Numbered from the stretch's first letter, positions 45,335-54,370 are shown. The stretch: DNA of 64,000 nucleotides from Aureibacillus halotolerans (GCF_004363045.1 NZ_SNYJ01000001.1:99492-163491), one strand, 5' to 3'. A program made the numbers and translations. Notes: generated by a model not told the origin, from the letters alone.

Positions 45335-45930
45335 GCAGCTACTAGTAGAGACTCCTGCGGCAAAGATAACAATCGATGTTGCACTTGTACTATTTAGGGT
45401 GCAAGTCATGACCGCTTCGTCAAAATACTTCGCTTTCCGCGGGCACGGCTTCAGCTTCCTCGGAAAGCAAAAGCTTTCCTCCGGGATCTTCAGCTCGTGC
45501 TGTTCCCGCAGGAGTCTACGTATTTTGACTACGCTGATGTTTGTTTCTGCGTAAATTGTTTTTATTTTAGACAAGTAAAAGTATCGTTTCATGCAAAGTT
45601 ATATCACCTAGGGCAATATTGGTGCAGCGGTGGACTTAAGTTTAGACAACTTTTACAGCGCTTGGGTGGATGCAAGGTAAGATCCGCTTCAAAACAACGC
45701 CTGCTGTATTCTGTAAAAAAAAGGTGACCAACATGACGAAGCGTACTTCGAGTCGATGTTGCACATGTGCCCTTCAGGGTTAAAGCGAAGGTATGGCAGC
45801 TTGTATAGCAACCACAACAATAAATTTCATGTTTATCCAGTGCTATCTAAGTGTGTCCGCCAAATGTAAAGTGCGATAGTTAAGTAAATAAAATAAGATC
45901 TACTTTACCTGAAAGTGCATGAGCTCTTAA
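45335..45930 (+). repeat. Composite interspersed repeat, copy R3
   Basis: From left: GACTCCTGCGGCAAAG with a short M module (45345-45405), block C (45410-45560), TCGTTTCATGCAAAGTTATA (45586-45605), block B (45650-45718), module M (45728-45780), tail with GGCAGCTTGTATAGCAACC (45790-45870) and AAGATCTACTTTACCTGA (45895-45912). Block order matches R2, but the M-plus-tail unit has the opposite orientation relative to B. No ORF in it is convincing. Confidence 0.72.
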
Positions 45931-46007
45931 TGCTCAGATAATGCTTAAGAATAACTTGTTCGATATGCTATGTTTGAGATAACTTAATCGAGAAAGGAGA
46001 TTTTACT

Positions 46008-46472
46008 TTGGATATCCAAATAACAGAAATTAAAGCTGATTATCCCTTTCATTTGCTTCTGCTCGCAGATCCATCAGAAGAACTAGTGCGTGAATATTGT
46101 GAGCGAGGTCGTTGTTTTATTGGTGCAAAAGAGGACGAGGAAATAGTTGCTGTCTATGTTCTGTTGCCAACAAGACCAGCCACTGTTGAACTTGTGAACA
46201 TTGTTATTGCCGAGGAATATCAAGGAAAAGGGCTAGGAAAGAAGGTCGTCCTCCATGCGATAGACCAAGCAAAATGGCTTGGCTTTCATACAGTTGAGAT
46301 TGGCACCGGAAGCACTGGTGTAGCCCAGCTATCCCTTTATCAAAAATGTGGCTTTCGCATCACAGGCGTTGACCGTGATTTTTTTCTTCGTCATTATTCA
46401 CAGCCAATCTTTGAAAATGGGGTTCAAGTGATTGATATGGTAAGACTATCTATGGATTTACATTCAGGCTGA
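46008..46472 (+). CDS. GNAT family N-acetyltransferase
   Basis: A 154-residue acetyl-CoA-dependent transferase. VNIVIAEEYQGKGLGKKVVL near 63 holds the Q/RxxGxG/A acetyl-CoA loop, and LYQKCGFRITGVDRDFF near 103 is the family's fourth motif. The substrate is unknown. TTG at 46008 follows AAAGGAGA. The TGA stop lies inside the start of family-D repeat copy D2, so the repeat may have set the present C-terminus. The gene sits between a composite repeat and the second helical-repeat gene. Confidence 0.83.
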   Translation: MDIQITEIKADYPFHLLLLADPSEELVREYCERGRCFIGAKEDEEIVAVYVLLPTRPATVELVNIVIAEEYQGKGLGKKVVLHAIDQAKWLGFHTVEIGTGSTGVAQLSLYQKCGFRITGVDRDFFLRHYSQPIFENGVQVIDMVRLSMDLHSG

Positions 46473-46572
46473 TGAGAAACGCTCGCTTTCTTCGTTGCTT
46501 CGCCTTGTCCTGTGCTCATTGCCCTTTTGGCAACTCCGCGCCTCCCAAAGCTTTGCGCCTCGAAAGTTCCTC
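46465..46572 (+). repeat. Family-D repeat, copy D2
   Basis: Contains GCTGATGAGAAACGCTCGCT, GCCTTGTCCTGTGCTCATTG and CTCCGCGCCTCCCAAAGC, matching D1. It supplies the stop codon of the GNAT gene and lies before a strong terminator. Confidence 0.7.
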
Positions 46573-46595
46573 TCGCCCCTTAGCTTTGTCCATCT

Positions 46596-46631
46596 AAAAA
46601 GATCGGACGCGTTTGCGTCCGATCTTTTTTT
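46596..46631. terminator. Bidirectional terminator between GNAT and helical-repeat genes
   Basis: AAAAAGATCGGACGC and GCGTCCGATCTTTTT form a perfect 15-bp stem with a GTTT-type loop. Confidence 0.88.
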
Positions 46632-46640
46632 GACGAATGA

Positions 46641-48293
46641 CTATTTTGTAAGAGTGACGGTTTTTGCGTTGCTGTCGTAGTCCAAGTTCCATCCTAAGAT
46701 GCGTGCTACATCAGCTACTGGAACTTGCGTATGATCGCCACGGATCACAATGTCTGAAGATGACTCCATCTCGGTCCCATCTACAGTCACACGATTTGAA
46801 TCAGCATACATTTTGACAGTTGCTCCACCTGCTTTAACAATCGCTGCACGGTCCTCATTGTCCCAGCTTACTTGTGCTCCAACTGTTTCAGCTAGGTTGC
46901 GCAAAGGAACATACGTATGACCTTCCCAGATAAATGGTGCATTAAATAGATCCATGACTTGACCATCAACAGTGGATTGATCAGAATCAATTGTTAGAAT
47001 TACTTCTGCGACCAAGTTACCAGCATCTGGGGCTTCATGACCTGGATTATGGTCTTGTGGTTCTTCTCCGTCACTGTCGTCATTATTCTGTGCAACAATG
47101 GCATTCGCCAGTCCTACTGCTGGCATATACATATGCGCATAAGCATCACGGCTTTGATCGTATGCTTCGGCATAGTCACCTGCAACATAGGACTCAAAGC
47201 TGCCAATGAGTTGATTGACGTGTTCCTGTAATCCATCAGCCACAGGGCCAGCTTTCAAACCACCCTCTGTTGCTGTTTCCAGGAATTCAGAGAAATCAGC
47301 GCGATACCCATCAAGGTTATTTAATGCTTGCTCTTTTGCTTCTTCATCTTCTTCACCTGTAGCAACGACATAATCTACGAAATAGCCAATGTGCTCGCTC
47401 CACATTTCTTTAAACTGCTCGCCTGCTTCATTGCCATAAACACTTTCAATGGCTGCTGACAAATCATCTGTATTGTTCGCCAAAGCGGCTGCAGATGCTT
47501 CAAAATCCTCTGATCCATCAGCACCATTTTGCATAACAGTGACAGCAAGTCCAGCATGTTCACTTAGAAGATGACCTAAGTGTGCTTTAAGATCAGCTTT
47601 ATCTGTCACAGCTTTAGTGTTGTCAAACTTCTCTGGGAACTGTTTGACAATCTCGGTAGATAACATCTTGCCTACCATATTCATATGATGAATCGCTTCA
47701 CGTTCAAGCTTATAGGATTCCTCATAATCACCTTCAACTGATGCTTCAAACGAACCGATTAGCTGATCGATATGACTTTGAAGGCCTTCAGCTACAGCGT
47801 CTGCGTCCATGCTACCCTCAGTTGCTTCTTCAAGAAAGGTTGAGAAATCTGCTCGATAGCCGTCTAATTCCTCAAGTGCCTCTTCTTTTGCTGCTTCATC
47901 GCCTGCGCCTGTTGCTTTTACATAATCAACAAAGTAGCCGATATGAGCACTCCAGATATCATTAAATGCCTCGCCGGCTTCCTCACCGTAAACTGATTCA
48001 ATCGCGTTCGTGAGATCATCCGTATTTGTATCTAATGCGGCTGCAATCTCTTCAAAATCATCTGCACCTTCTCCGCCCTTCACCATTGTTTCAACGGCAA
48101 GGTATGCATGTTCGCTTAACAAATGAGATAGTGTCAATCGTAATTCTACTGCTGGAGTCGACGCTTCAGACATTTCATGCATTGCCGCATGAGCTGTTGG
48201 AGGCTCAGACAACACGTTGAATGGAGTTACGGCACCACCTGCAAGCAAAGCGGCAGTCATCGGAACAGCCATAAGTTTCTTGTTGAGTTTCAT
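46641..48293 (-). CDS. Secreted protein with two helical repeats and a C-terminal copper-amine-oxidase-N-like domain (paralogue 2)
   Basis: About 550 residues, colinear with paralogue 1. A signal peptide (about 1-35) ends near PPTAHA. Two helical units start at VELRLTLSHLLSEHAYLAVE and ADLKAHLGHLLSEHAGLAVT, and both contain IWSAH or MWSEH followed by IGYFVDYV, plus LQSH or LQEH. The C-terminal ~110 residues hold FIWEGHTYVPLRNLAETVGA and TQVPVADVARILGWNLDY. Three His per unit are shared by all four units of the two proteins, suggesting metal binding or a conserved salt-bridge core. AAAGGAGCGATT precedes ATG at 48293. It lies beside the ECF sigma/anti-sigma genes on the same strand but about 430 bases away. 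Confidence 0.75.
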   Translation of the reverse strand: MKLNKKLMAVPMTAALLAGGAVTPFNVLSEPPTAHAAMHEMSEASTPAVELRLTLSHLLSEHAYLAVETMVKGGEGADDFEEIAAALDTNTDDLTNAIESVYGEEAGEAFNDIWSAHIGYFVDYVKATGAGDEAAKEEALEELDGYRADFSTFLEEATEGSMDADAVAEGLQSHIDQLIGSFEASVEGDYEESYKLEREAIHHMNMVGKMLSTEIVKQFPEKFDNTKAVTDKADLKAHLGHLLSEHAGLAVTVMQNGADGSEDFEASAAALANNTDDLSAAIESVYGNEAGEQFKEMWSEHIGYFVDYVVATGEEDEEAKEQALNNLDGYRADFSEFLETATEGGLKAGPVADGLQEHVNQLIGSFESYVAGDYAEAYDQSRDAYAHMYMPAVGLANAIVAQNNDDSDGEEPQDHNPGHEAPDAGNLVAEVILTIDSDQSTVDGQVMDLFNAPFIWEGHTYVPLRNLAETVGAQVSWDNEDRAAIVKAGGATVKMYADSNRVTVDGTEMESSSDIVIRGDHTQVPVADVARILGWNLDYDSNAKTVTLTK

Positions 48294-48333
48294 CTGTAAA
48301 TCGCTCCTTTTGTGTATATTGTCTTTCACCGAG

Positions 48334-48361
48334 CATTCGTGGTGACTCTATGTTTGGATCA
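48334..48361 (-). promoter_or_regulatory. ECF-type promoter candidate of helical-repeat paralogue 2
   Basis: TGATCC (48356-48361) is followed by a 16-nt spacer and CGAATG (48334-48339) on the minus strand. The TGATCCAAA block and spacing repeat those upstream of paralogue 1, although the surrounding sequences differ. Confidence 0.5.
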
Positions 48362-48614
48362 CTTTTATTAAAAAACAACCGTTGGTGAATTTATACAAAG
48401 ATCAAATAAAACGCTTAGACTAGGCTTTTGTGCATCAGAATTTCAACCAAAAAAAACTAGCTTTTTTATCGTTAAATCGAAAAGCGAGGTGAATGCTTCT
48501 GTGAAATATAGTAAAAATTGTAATGATATCACGGGTCATTCGTTCAGCTGTAAACGCTTCTTCGTCGTTTTTAGCCGTATCGCATAATCTACTTTTGAAT
48601 GAAGCCTAGCCAAT
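48362..48614. other. Intergenic sequence with no gene seen
   Basis: No ORF or structured RNA is supported between the paralogue-2 promoter motif and the terminator of the anti-sigma gene. Confidence 0.4.
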
Positions 48615-48669
48615 AAAAAACGACCATGGGATTTTCATGAAGAATCCAATGGTCGCTTGGTCGTTTTTA
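48615..48669 (-). terminator. Terminator of the sigma/anti-sigma operon
   Basis: AAAAAACGACCATGGGATT pairs with AATCCAATGGTCG (one mismatch) and alternatively with TTGGTCGTTTTT, giving a hairpin ending in a T-run on the minus strand. Confidence 0.65.
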
Positions 48670-48724
48670 AAAGAATCTATTTAGTTTTCGCACGCGTTGG
48701 TATTCGTTTTAAGAACGATCTACT

Positions 48725-49471
48725 TTAAAACGTATTCTGAAGGAGGATGTCTCCTTCAGGAGTTTGGTTGCCCGGTTGTGGTTCTTTTGTAATCGCGACG
48801 GCATCCCAGTCGACCTCTCCGTCTGGCATTGGATGAAAAACAACGGCTCCGGCACCAGTCTCATCAGGTTTAAATGAACCTGCTGGTGATGGGGCACCAT
48901 CGTTTAAAAGCCATACTTGGTAGACTTCTTCTCCAGCAAGCGGCTCTAAATTATTGGCAAGAACAAGTAAAGACTGATTTGAATCGGTTTGGACGAAGCT
49001 CGCTTGCCCTTCCCCACTAAACCCCTCAGAAGCTTGCAATGAAACGACATTGTTCGCTTGAAAAGTAGTGTCTGTTTGACCAGGAGAGAGCAAATACACG
49101 TTGGTTGCTAAAGAGAGGAACAATAATGCAACCAGAGTTCCCGCTACAACACCTCGCTGATACCATTTCTTCATTTTAACTGTTTCCACAGGAGGTGCCT
49201 GCTTGCTTGGTATCTCTTCATTGTTCTCGGTGTTCACTTGGCCAAGAGTAGATGAGCGTCTGAGCACATTTGCAAGAATCCTCTCCTTCATGCCTTCAGA
49301 TGGCTTGATAGGAGGGGAGTGGTAGGGGAGCTCACTCATAAGAGTGACGAGACTTTCGTACTCTTCTCTGCACGCCGGATGTTCTTCCAAATGTTTTTCG
49401 AATTGTTCTTTTTCATCTGTATTCAAATGACCATTTATATAATCTAAGATGTTATCACAGAGATTGTTCAC
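48725..49471 (-). CDS. Anti-sigma factor, RskA-like
   Basis: A 248-residue membrane anti-sigma factor. The N-terminal anti-sigma domain contains HLEEHPACREEYESL near 27, a zinc-finger-like site where the usual HxxxCxxC reads HLEEHPAC, with His in place of the first Cys. One membrane helix (about 108-128) is followed by an extracytoplasmic RskA-type domain with YQVWLLNDGAPSPAGSF near 195. It should hold the adjacent ECF sigma factor inactive until an envelope signal arrives. Its start overlaps the sigma gene's stop by 4 nt. Confidence 0.82.
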   Translation of the reverse strand: MNNLCDNILDYINGHLNTDEKEQFEKHLEEHPACREEYESLVTLMSELPYHSPPIKPSEGMKERILANVLRRSSTLGQVNTENNEEIPSKQAPPVETVKMKKWYQRGVVAGTLVALLFLSLATNVYLLSPGQTDTTFQANNVVSLQASEGFSGEGQASFVQTDSNQSLLVLANNLEPLAGEEVYQVWLLNDGAPSPAGSFKPDETGAGAVVFHPMPDGEVDWDAVAITKEPQPGNQTPEGDILLQNTF

Positions 49472-50028
49472 CCTCGGACCCCCCTCTCGTTGTCCAAGGC
49501 CTTTTTCAAATGGTTCAGCGCAAGCCTCAGTCTGCCTTTTACCGTACCGAGCGGCATGCTACAGACCTCTGCAATTTTTCTTTGCGTTAATCCTTGATAA
49601 TAAAATAATTCAACAATCTCTTTTTGTTCGTCACTGAGCGTACCCACTGCATTCCAAAGCTGCGAACCGGTTTCACGCCACTCTACGTCACGTTCAATAT
49701 TTTCTTCGCTAGGAGAGTTTTCAAAAACATAATCCTCTGTTGGCACTTGCTTCATATTTTTGCGAAGCAAATCAATCGCGGTGAACCGCGTCACTGTCAA
49801 CAGCCAAGATGAAAAACTGCCTTTACTTTTGCAATATACTGCTCGCCCTTCCCAAAGCTTAATAAACACTTCTTGAAGGACTTCCTCTGAAAGCGCTTTG
49901 CTTTTTGTAATACGGAAGGCAAACGAATACAATAAGCGTTCATATTGATCGTATAGCTTTTCTAACGCTGATTCATCGCGCATTTTTAACGACTCGTACC
50001 ATCTAATGGATAGCGGATTCTCTATCAT
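49468..50028 (-). CDS. ECF RNA polymerase sigma factor
   Basis: A 186-residue ECF sigma factor. Region 2 spans about 20-90 (LYDQYERLLYSFAFRITKSK, then LSEEVLQEVFIKLWE). Region 4 spans about 125-180 with QGLTQRKIAEVCSMPLGTVK, the helix-turn-helix reading the -35 element. It is coupled to the RskA-like anti-sigma gene. Likely targets are unknown; the shared TGATCC-N16-CGA motif next to the neighbouring secreted-protein genes is a candidate. I did not find that motif in front of the sigma gene itself. Confidence 0.88.
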   Translation of the reverse strand: MIENPLSIRWYESLKMRDESALEKLYDQYERLLYSFAFRITKSKALSEEVLQEVFIKLWEGRAVYCKSKGSFSSWLLTVTRFTAIDLLRKNMKQVPTEDYVFENSPSEENIERDVEWRETGSQLWNAVGTLSDEQKEIVELFYYQGLTQRKIAEVCSMPLGTVKGRLRLALNHLKKALDNERGVRG

Positions 50029-50220
50029 ATATTCATTTCATTCCCTACGAAAGCGCAACTGTTCACCACAATGCCCCCTGTTCTTATCTCTTGAATCATC
50101 CATTATTGGCGAATGATGTATGTACTCATTGTGTTCTTTATCTTATACCCTTATTCAGACTTTTTTCGTCATATTTTTTAAGATTTTTTTCTTTCTTTAT
50201 ATTCAATAGCACTTTCACGC

Positions 50221-50255
50221 AAAAAAAGACGCCTGATATAGTCTATCAGACGCCT
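50221..50255 (-). terminator. Terminator of the bmrCD-like operon
   Basis: On the minus strand GGCGTCTGATA and TATCAGGCGTC pair, followed by a run of seven T. Confidence 0.8.
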
Positions 50256-50277
50256 GCCTAAACTCTGCTTTACAGCC

Positions 50278-52287
50278 TTATCCTGCTCTTTTTTGTTTCT
50301 GCAAACGATACATTTGTGCGTACGAACCGTTCTTTTCCATCAATTCATCATGATTGCCCTGTTCTACAATTCGACCGGCGTCAAGAACAAGAATCTGGTC
50401 TGCATCTCTTATAGTAGAAAGTCGGTGTGCAATCACAAATGTCGTTCTGCCTTTCTTTAGCACGTTAAGTCCGTGCTGGATGATGCTTTCTGTTTCTGTA
50501 TCAATATTCGAAGTGGCTTCATCCAGGACAAGAATTGAAGGGTCTGCTGCCAATGCTCTGGCAAAACTGATCAACTGTCGCTGACCGCTTGATAATGTGC
50601 TCCCCTTCTCTTTTACTGGCTCATCAATGCCTAACTCCAAGTGCTGAAACACCGAATCTCCCCCAACTGCCTTTAATGCTTCCTCTATCGTTTCTCTAGA
50701 CATTGATGGGTCATCCATCGCAATATTGGAGCCAATTGTCCCTGTGAACAAATAAGGGTCCTGTAGAACAATTCCCATGTGAGAACGAATGGCTTGTGGA
50801 GAATAGGAACGAATTTCTTTGCCATCTAATAAAATCTCACCTTGCTGTGCATCGTAAAAGCGAAACAGCAGGTTCATAATGGAGCTCTTTCCTGACCCTG
50901 TATGGCCAACTAAGGCAATGGTTTCACCAGGTTTCGCGTGAAATTGGATCTCCTTTAGTACCGGTTCTGATTCCTTGTAGCCAAAGGTTACTTTTTCAAA
51001 CGCAACCTCCCCTTTTAACCGCGATACTTCATCGTCTTGAACATCCACGCCTGGTTCATCCATAAGCTTAAATACCCGCTCTCCAGAGACTCTCGCTTGT
51101 TCGAGGTTAGACAATTGATTCACAATGTTATTCAATGGTTCAAACAAACGTGTGACATAGTCAACGAATGCATAGAGGGCACCAAGGCTTAGCACACTTC
51201 CAAGCGAGCCGGTCATTCCTCCAGCAGCCGCCCAAATAATCATCGCGAGCACGAGATTTCGAAGCACCCATGTCAAGTTGTGCGACATTAGAGAATTTAA
51301 ACGAAGCATTTTGTTTTGAGCGTCATAATACTCTTTGTTCATTTTCTCAAAGCGTTCTTTTCGAAAAGCTTCCCGGCGAAACGCTTGAATCATCGTCATT
51401 CCTTGGATGTTTTCGTTCATATCACCGTTAATTTCGCTTATTTTCGAACGAATTTGATGATTATAGCTCGACGCAAACTTGCGATATACGATAATCCACA
51501 GTGTAAGCACAGGGATTAAGAGCAAGCTATATGTGGCGAGTTGTGGGCTAAGCAAGAATAATGCAATATAAATCCCTGTCATGTAAATGCCGCTTGTGAA
51601 AAAATTTGATAGCACAGCAACATAAAGTTCACGAATTGCTTCCGTGTCATTAGTGACTCGGGACACTACTTTCCCTGCAGGGAGATTATCAAAGAAACGA
51701 ACAGGTAACCGCGACAAGTGAGCGAACACATCGACTCGTAGCCTTTGAATAATTCGATTCGCTGACTTCTTCAATAGAAAGTTTTGTCCATACTGGAAGA
51801 ACATCGCTATCAGAATGAGTCCGAAATAAAAGGCTAACCAGCCCATTATTTTCGGGCCTTCTGGTGCATAAAATGCGAGCACCTCACTCCCGTTTAATGG
51901 CGATGCGTCAACCCGAGTGGTGGTTTGATCACCCTCCACGACAATGGCGCCATCTTCATAGGACTGCTGTCCAACAGGTAAAACGTCTTCTGCCCAATAG
52001 AACTGTGTGCCTATCTGAACAAATTGACCCACAGGTTCTTTCGTTTCTGGTGCCTCTGCATAGTACTCACGTATGATCCATTGCCCGTTATACTGGATAG
52101 CATTTGGCTGCTCCGTTGTTTCATACCACGGCTCAACCACACCAGCAATATGGCGATCAATAATCGCTTTAGCGATAAAAGGTCCTGTTAACTCTGCTGC
52201 GACTGCAACAACGAGCAATAGCAGGCCTGTAATGATTGTTTTTCGGCTGGTCTTCGCGTATTCAAACAATCGTTTGCCTGTACTCAC
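50278..52287 (-). CDS. bmrD: ABC exporter half-transporter, BmrD-like (catalytic subunit)
   Basis: A 669-residue TMD-NBD protein. An unusually large extracytoplasmic insertion (about 45-135) lies between the first two helices, as in B. subtilis BmrD (YheH). The NBD (about 430-665) has Walker A GHTGSGKSS and LVLDEATSNID with the catalytic Glu intact, but a variant signature LSSGQ. It is expected to form a heterodimer with the 585-residue protein encoded upstream, giving one canonical and one degenerate ATP site. The pair exports drugs. The start overlaps the bmrC-like stop by 4 nt. Confidence 0.87.
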   Translation of the reverse strand: MSTGKRLFEYAKTSRKTIITGLLLLVVAVAAELTGPFIAKAIIDRHIAGVVEPWYETTEQPNAIQYNGQWIIREYYAEAPETKEPVGQFVQIGTQFYWAEDVLPVGQQSYEDGAIVVEGDQTTTRVDASPLNGSEVLAFYAPEGPKIMGWLAFYFGLILIAMFFQYGQNFLLKKSANRIIQRLRVDVFAHLSRLPVRFFDNLPAGKVVSRVTNDTEAIRELYVAVLSNFFTSGIYMTGIYIALFLLSPQLATYSLLLIPVLTLWIIVYRKFASSYNHQIRSKISEINGDMNENIQGMTMIQAFRREAFRKERFEKMNKEYYDAQNKMLRLNSLMSHNLTWVLRNLVLAMIIWAAAGGMTGSLGSVLSLGALYAFVDYVTRLFEPLNNIVNQLSNLEQARVSGERVFKLMDEPGVDVQDDEVSRLKGEVAFEKVTFGYKESEPVLKEIQFHAKPGETIALVGHTGSGKSSIMNLLFRFYDAQQGEILLDGKEIRSYSPQAIRSHMGIVLQDPYLFTGTIGSNIAMDDPSMSRETIEEALKAVGGDSVFQHLELGIDEPVKEKGSTLSSGQRQLISFARALAADPSILVLDEATSNIDTETESIIQHGLNVLKKGRTTFVIAHRLSTIRDADQILVLDAGRIVEQGNHDELMEKNGSYAQMYRLQKQKRAG

Positions 52288-54041
52288 GAGACCACCTCCT
52301 CTTTTTCCAACTGCTGGGCGAAAGCTTGCTCTTTATACCAACCCTCGGACGCCATAAGCTCTTCATGCGTGCCACGTTCAACAATTCGACCGTTATCAAA
52401 CACATAGATTTGATCTGCATGCTCAACAGCTGACATTCGATGCGTCGTAATGAGCGTTGTTTTTCCAGCTCGTTCCGTTTTTAAATTGTTCACGATGGCT
52501 GATTCAGTTTTAGCATCAACAGCCGAAAGTGAATCGTCAAGAATGAGAATGTCAGGTTGTGCCAGCAATGCTCGGGCGATCGATATTCGTTGCTTCTGAC
52601 CGCCTGAAAGAGCTACCCCCTGTTCACCTACCATCGTTTCTACCCCTTCTGGTAAAAAGGCCAAATCTTTGTGTAGAGCAGATAGTCTAATGGACTCTTC
52701 AATGTCTGCTTCTGACGCAGAAGGGTTTCCAAACAGAATATTTTCCTTTACAGAAGCCGAGAAAAGAATATGATCCTGAGGCACATAACCGATACGGCTT
52801 CGTAATGCATTTTTTGTTTGGCTTTCAATGTGCACGCCACCAACATTTATTACACCAACCGTGCCAGGATAAAAACGCAATAGCTGTTTGATAAACGTTG
52901 ATTTCCCACTGCCCGTTCGACCTACGATGCCTACCGTTTCTCCTTTTTGAATTTGCAAGGAGATATCCTTTAACTGATATTCATTTGTTTCTGGGTAGGA
53001 GAAAGTTACCGAATTGAAGACAATATCTGCTTCTCCATTGGAGGAAACAGGTGTTTGCGGGTCTGGCACATCCTCTTTCTCTGCCAAGGTATCATTTACC
53101 CTCGCAAGTGACGCATTGCCTCGTTGCATAATGTTAATCAATTCACCAATCGCAAACATTGGCCAAATCATCATGCCAAGATAAATATTGAACGTCACAA
53201 GCTCACCGATTGTCAACTGACCATGAAACACCAAGTAACTACCGAAGCCTATGCCGATAATGTAACTTAACCCAACAATGAGGTTGACCACTGGGTCGAA
53301 AAACGCTTCGATCTTGGCAACTTCAACATTCTTTTGATACACATCTTCGCTCATTTCTTGAAAGCGGCGCTCATCATCTCGTTCTTTACGAAACGCACGA
53401 ATGACACGCATGCCTCCAACCGATTCGAGCACCCTGTCATTAATATGACCAAAGGCTGCCTGAGCAACGGTAAAGCGTTGATGTATTTTCCTCCCTAAAA
53501 AAGTTATGCAAAGAGCCATAATAGGAAGTGGCAGAATGGCAGCCAAAGTAAGCTTCCAATCGATAAGGATGGTCATTGCGAGTAAAATCGTTAACATAAA
53601 CACGGTGGAGTCCACGAGCGTCAACAACCCGAAACCTGCTGTCATTGATACAGCTTTTAAATCATTCGTGCCTCGAGCCATGAGATCTCCCGTTCGATTT
53701 CGCTCATAGAAAGGCGGAGCCATGTCAAACAGATGTTTCATTAGCTTTGATCGGAGCCGTCTCTCAGCAACAAACGCGCCACCGAAAAGCTTTGACATCC
53801 AAATAAATGTGAGGAAATAACTCACAACTGCTGAACCTATAATAACCGTTATATACGTCGTAACGACATCGTAATCGAGCCCTCCGTTTTGAAGCTTATC
53901 GACCGCAAGACCAATAATCCTCGGAGGCACAATATCGATCACGCCAACAACAATTAATAATGTTAGGGCAATGATATACCGCTTCTTCTCTTCTTTAAAA
54001 AACCAAGACATTCGTTTTAATACTTGAAACACAATTTGCAC
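52284..54041 (-). CDS. bmrC: ABC exporter half-transporter, BmrC-like (non-catalytic subunit)
   Basis: A 585-residue TMD-NBD protein, the same length as B. subtilis BmrC (YheI). The NBD (about 340-575) has Walker A GRTGSGKST and a canonical LSGGQ signature, but LILDDSLSAVD puts Asp where the catalytic Glu belongs. This is the complementary degeneracy expected for BmrC. The GTG at 54041 (MQIVFQVLKRM) is poorly spaced from AGAGGAC, so the GTG three codons later is an alternative. The upstream region has a leader ORF and terminator, suggesting attenuation control. Confidence 0.87.
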   Translation of the reverse strand: MQIVFQVLKRMSWFFKEEKKRYIIALTLLIVVGVIDIVPPRIIGLAVDKLQNGGLDYDVVTTYITVIIGSAVVSYFLTFIWMSKLFGGAFVAERRLRSKLMKHLFDMAPPFYERNRTGDLMARGTNDLKAVSMTAGFGLLTLVDSTVFMLTILLAMTILIDWKLTLAAILPLPIMALCITFLGRKIHQRFTVAQAAFGHINDRVLESVGGMRVIRAFRKERDDERRFQEMSEDVYQKNVEVAKIEAFFDPVVNLIVGLSYIIGIGFGSYLVFHGQLTIGELVTFNIYLGMMIWPMFAIGELINIMQRGNASLARVNDTLAEKEDVPDPQTPVSSNGEADIVFNSVTFSYPETNEYQLKDISLQIQKGETVGIVGRTGSGKSTFIKQLLRFYPGTVGVINVGGVHIESQTKNALRSRIGYVPQDHILFSASVKENILFGNPSASEADIEESIRLSALHKDLAFLPEGVETMVGEQGVALSGGQKQRISIARALLAQPDILILDDSLSAVDAKTESAIVNNLKTERAGKTTLITTHRMSAVEHADQIYVFDNGRIVERGTHEELMASEGWYKEQAFAQQLEKEEVVS

Positions 54042-54096
54042 GTCCTCTCTTTATCTACTTCAATGCAACATCGCTAACCACCATCTAGATCTCCTG

Positions 54097-54132
54097 TCAA
54101 AATGTGAAGTTTGTCATTTGCAATGGGCACAT
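54097..54132 (-). CDS. 11-codon ORF downstream of the attenuator, before bmrC
   Basis: MCPLQMTNFTF is preceded by GTAGGAGGAGA at 7-nt spacing, an unusually good ribosome site for so short an ORF. It begins 43 bases after the terminator stem (towards bmrC) and could be a second leader peptide. Expression is unproven. Confidence 0.4.
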   Translation of the reverse strand: MCPLQMTNFTF

Positions 54133-54175
54133 TCATTCTCCTCCTACTTCTATTTTTTTACATCAAAAAACACAC

Positions 54176-54207
54176 AAAAAAGGCATGTTGCAAGAGCAAC
54201 ATACCTT
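54176..54207 (-). terminator. Intrinsic terminator (attenuator) in the bmrC leader
   Basis: On the minus strand AAGGTATGTTGC and GCAACATGCCTTTTTT pair around TCTT. It lies between the leader peptide and bmrC, where read-through is needed to express the exporter. Confidence 0.8.
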
Positions 54208-54277
54208 CATCTACAGAATTCAATTTAAAAAAGACGAATGGGCACACATAGACAGAACTAGTGTACTAAAGGTCTTC

Positions 54278-54370
54278 CTAAATCCAAATTCTTCGGAGGT
54301 TGTCATAGCTCTTCGCTTCGAATTGATGCAATACAGCAGGGATAAATCGTTGAATGTTGTAGAATAGCAT
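54278..54370 (-). CDS. Leader peptide of the bmrCD-like operon (BmrB-equivalent)
   Basis: A 30-residue peptide starting MLFYNIQRFIPAVLHQ and ending NLRRIWI, with ATG 7 nt after AAAGGAGG. Its ribosome site (GGAGGTTG on the mRNA) can pair perfectly with CAACCTCC inside its own codons 23-25. B. subtilis bmrCD is known to be controlled by a translated leader, bmrB, and ribosome-mediated attenuation. The position, the following terminator and the exporter pair match that arrangement, although the sequence may be unrelated to BmrB. Confidence 0.65.
   Translation of the reverse strand: MLFYNIQRFIPAVLHQFEAKSYDNLRRIWI

Noticed and set aside
43360..48293. Reading the copper-amine-oxidase-N proteins as real amine oxidases
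   Set aside because: Only the small N-domain-like module is present. There is no topaquinone catalytic domain and the rest is helical, so enzymatic activity is not supported.
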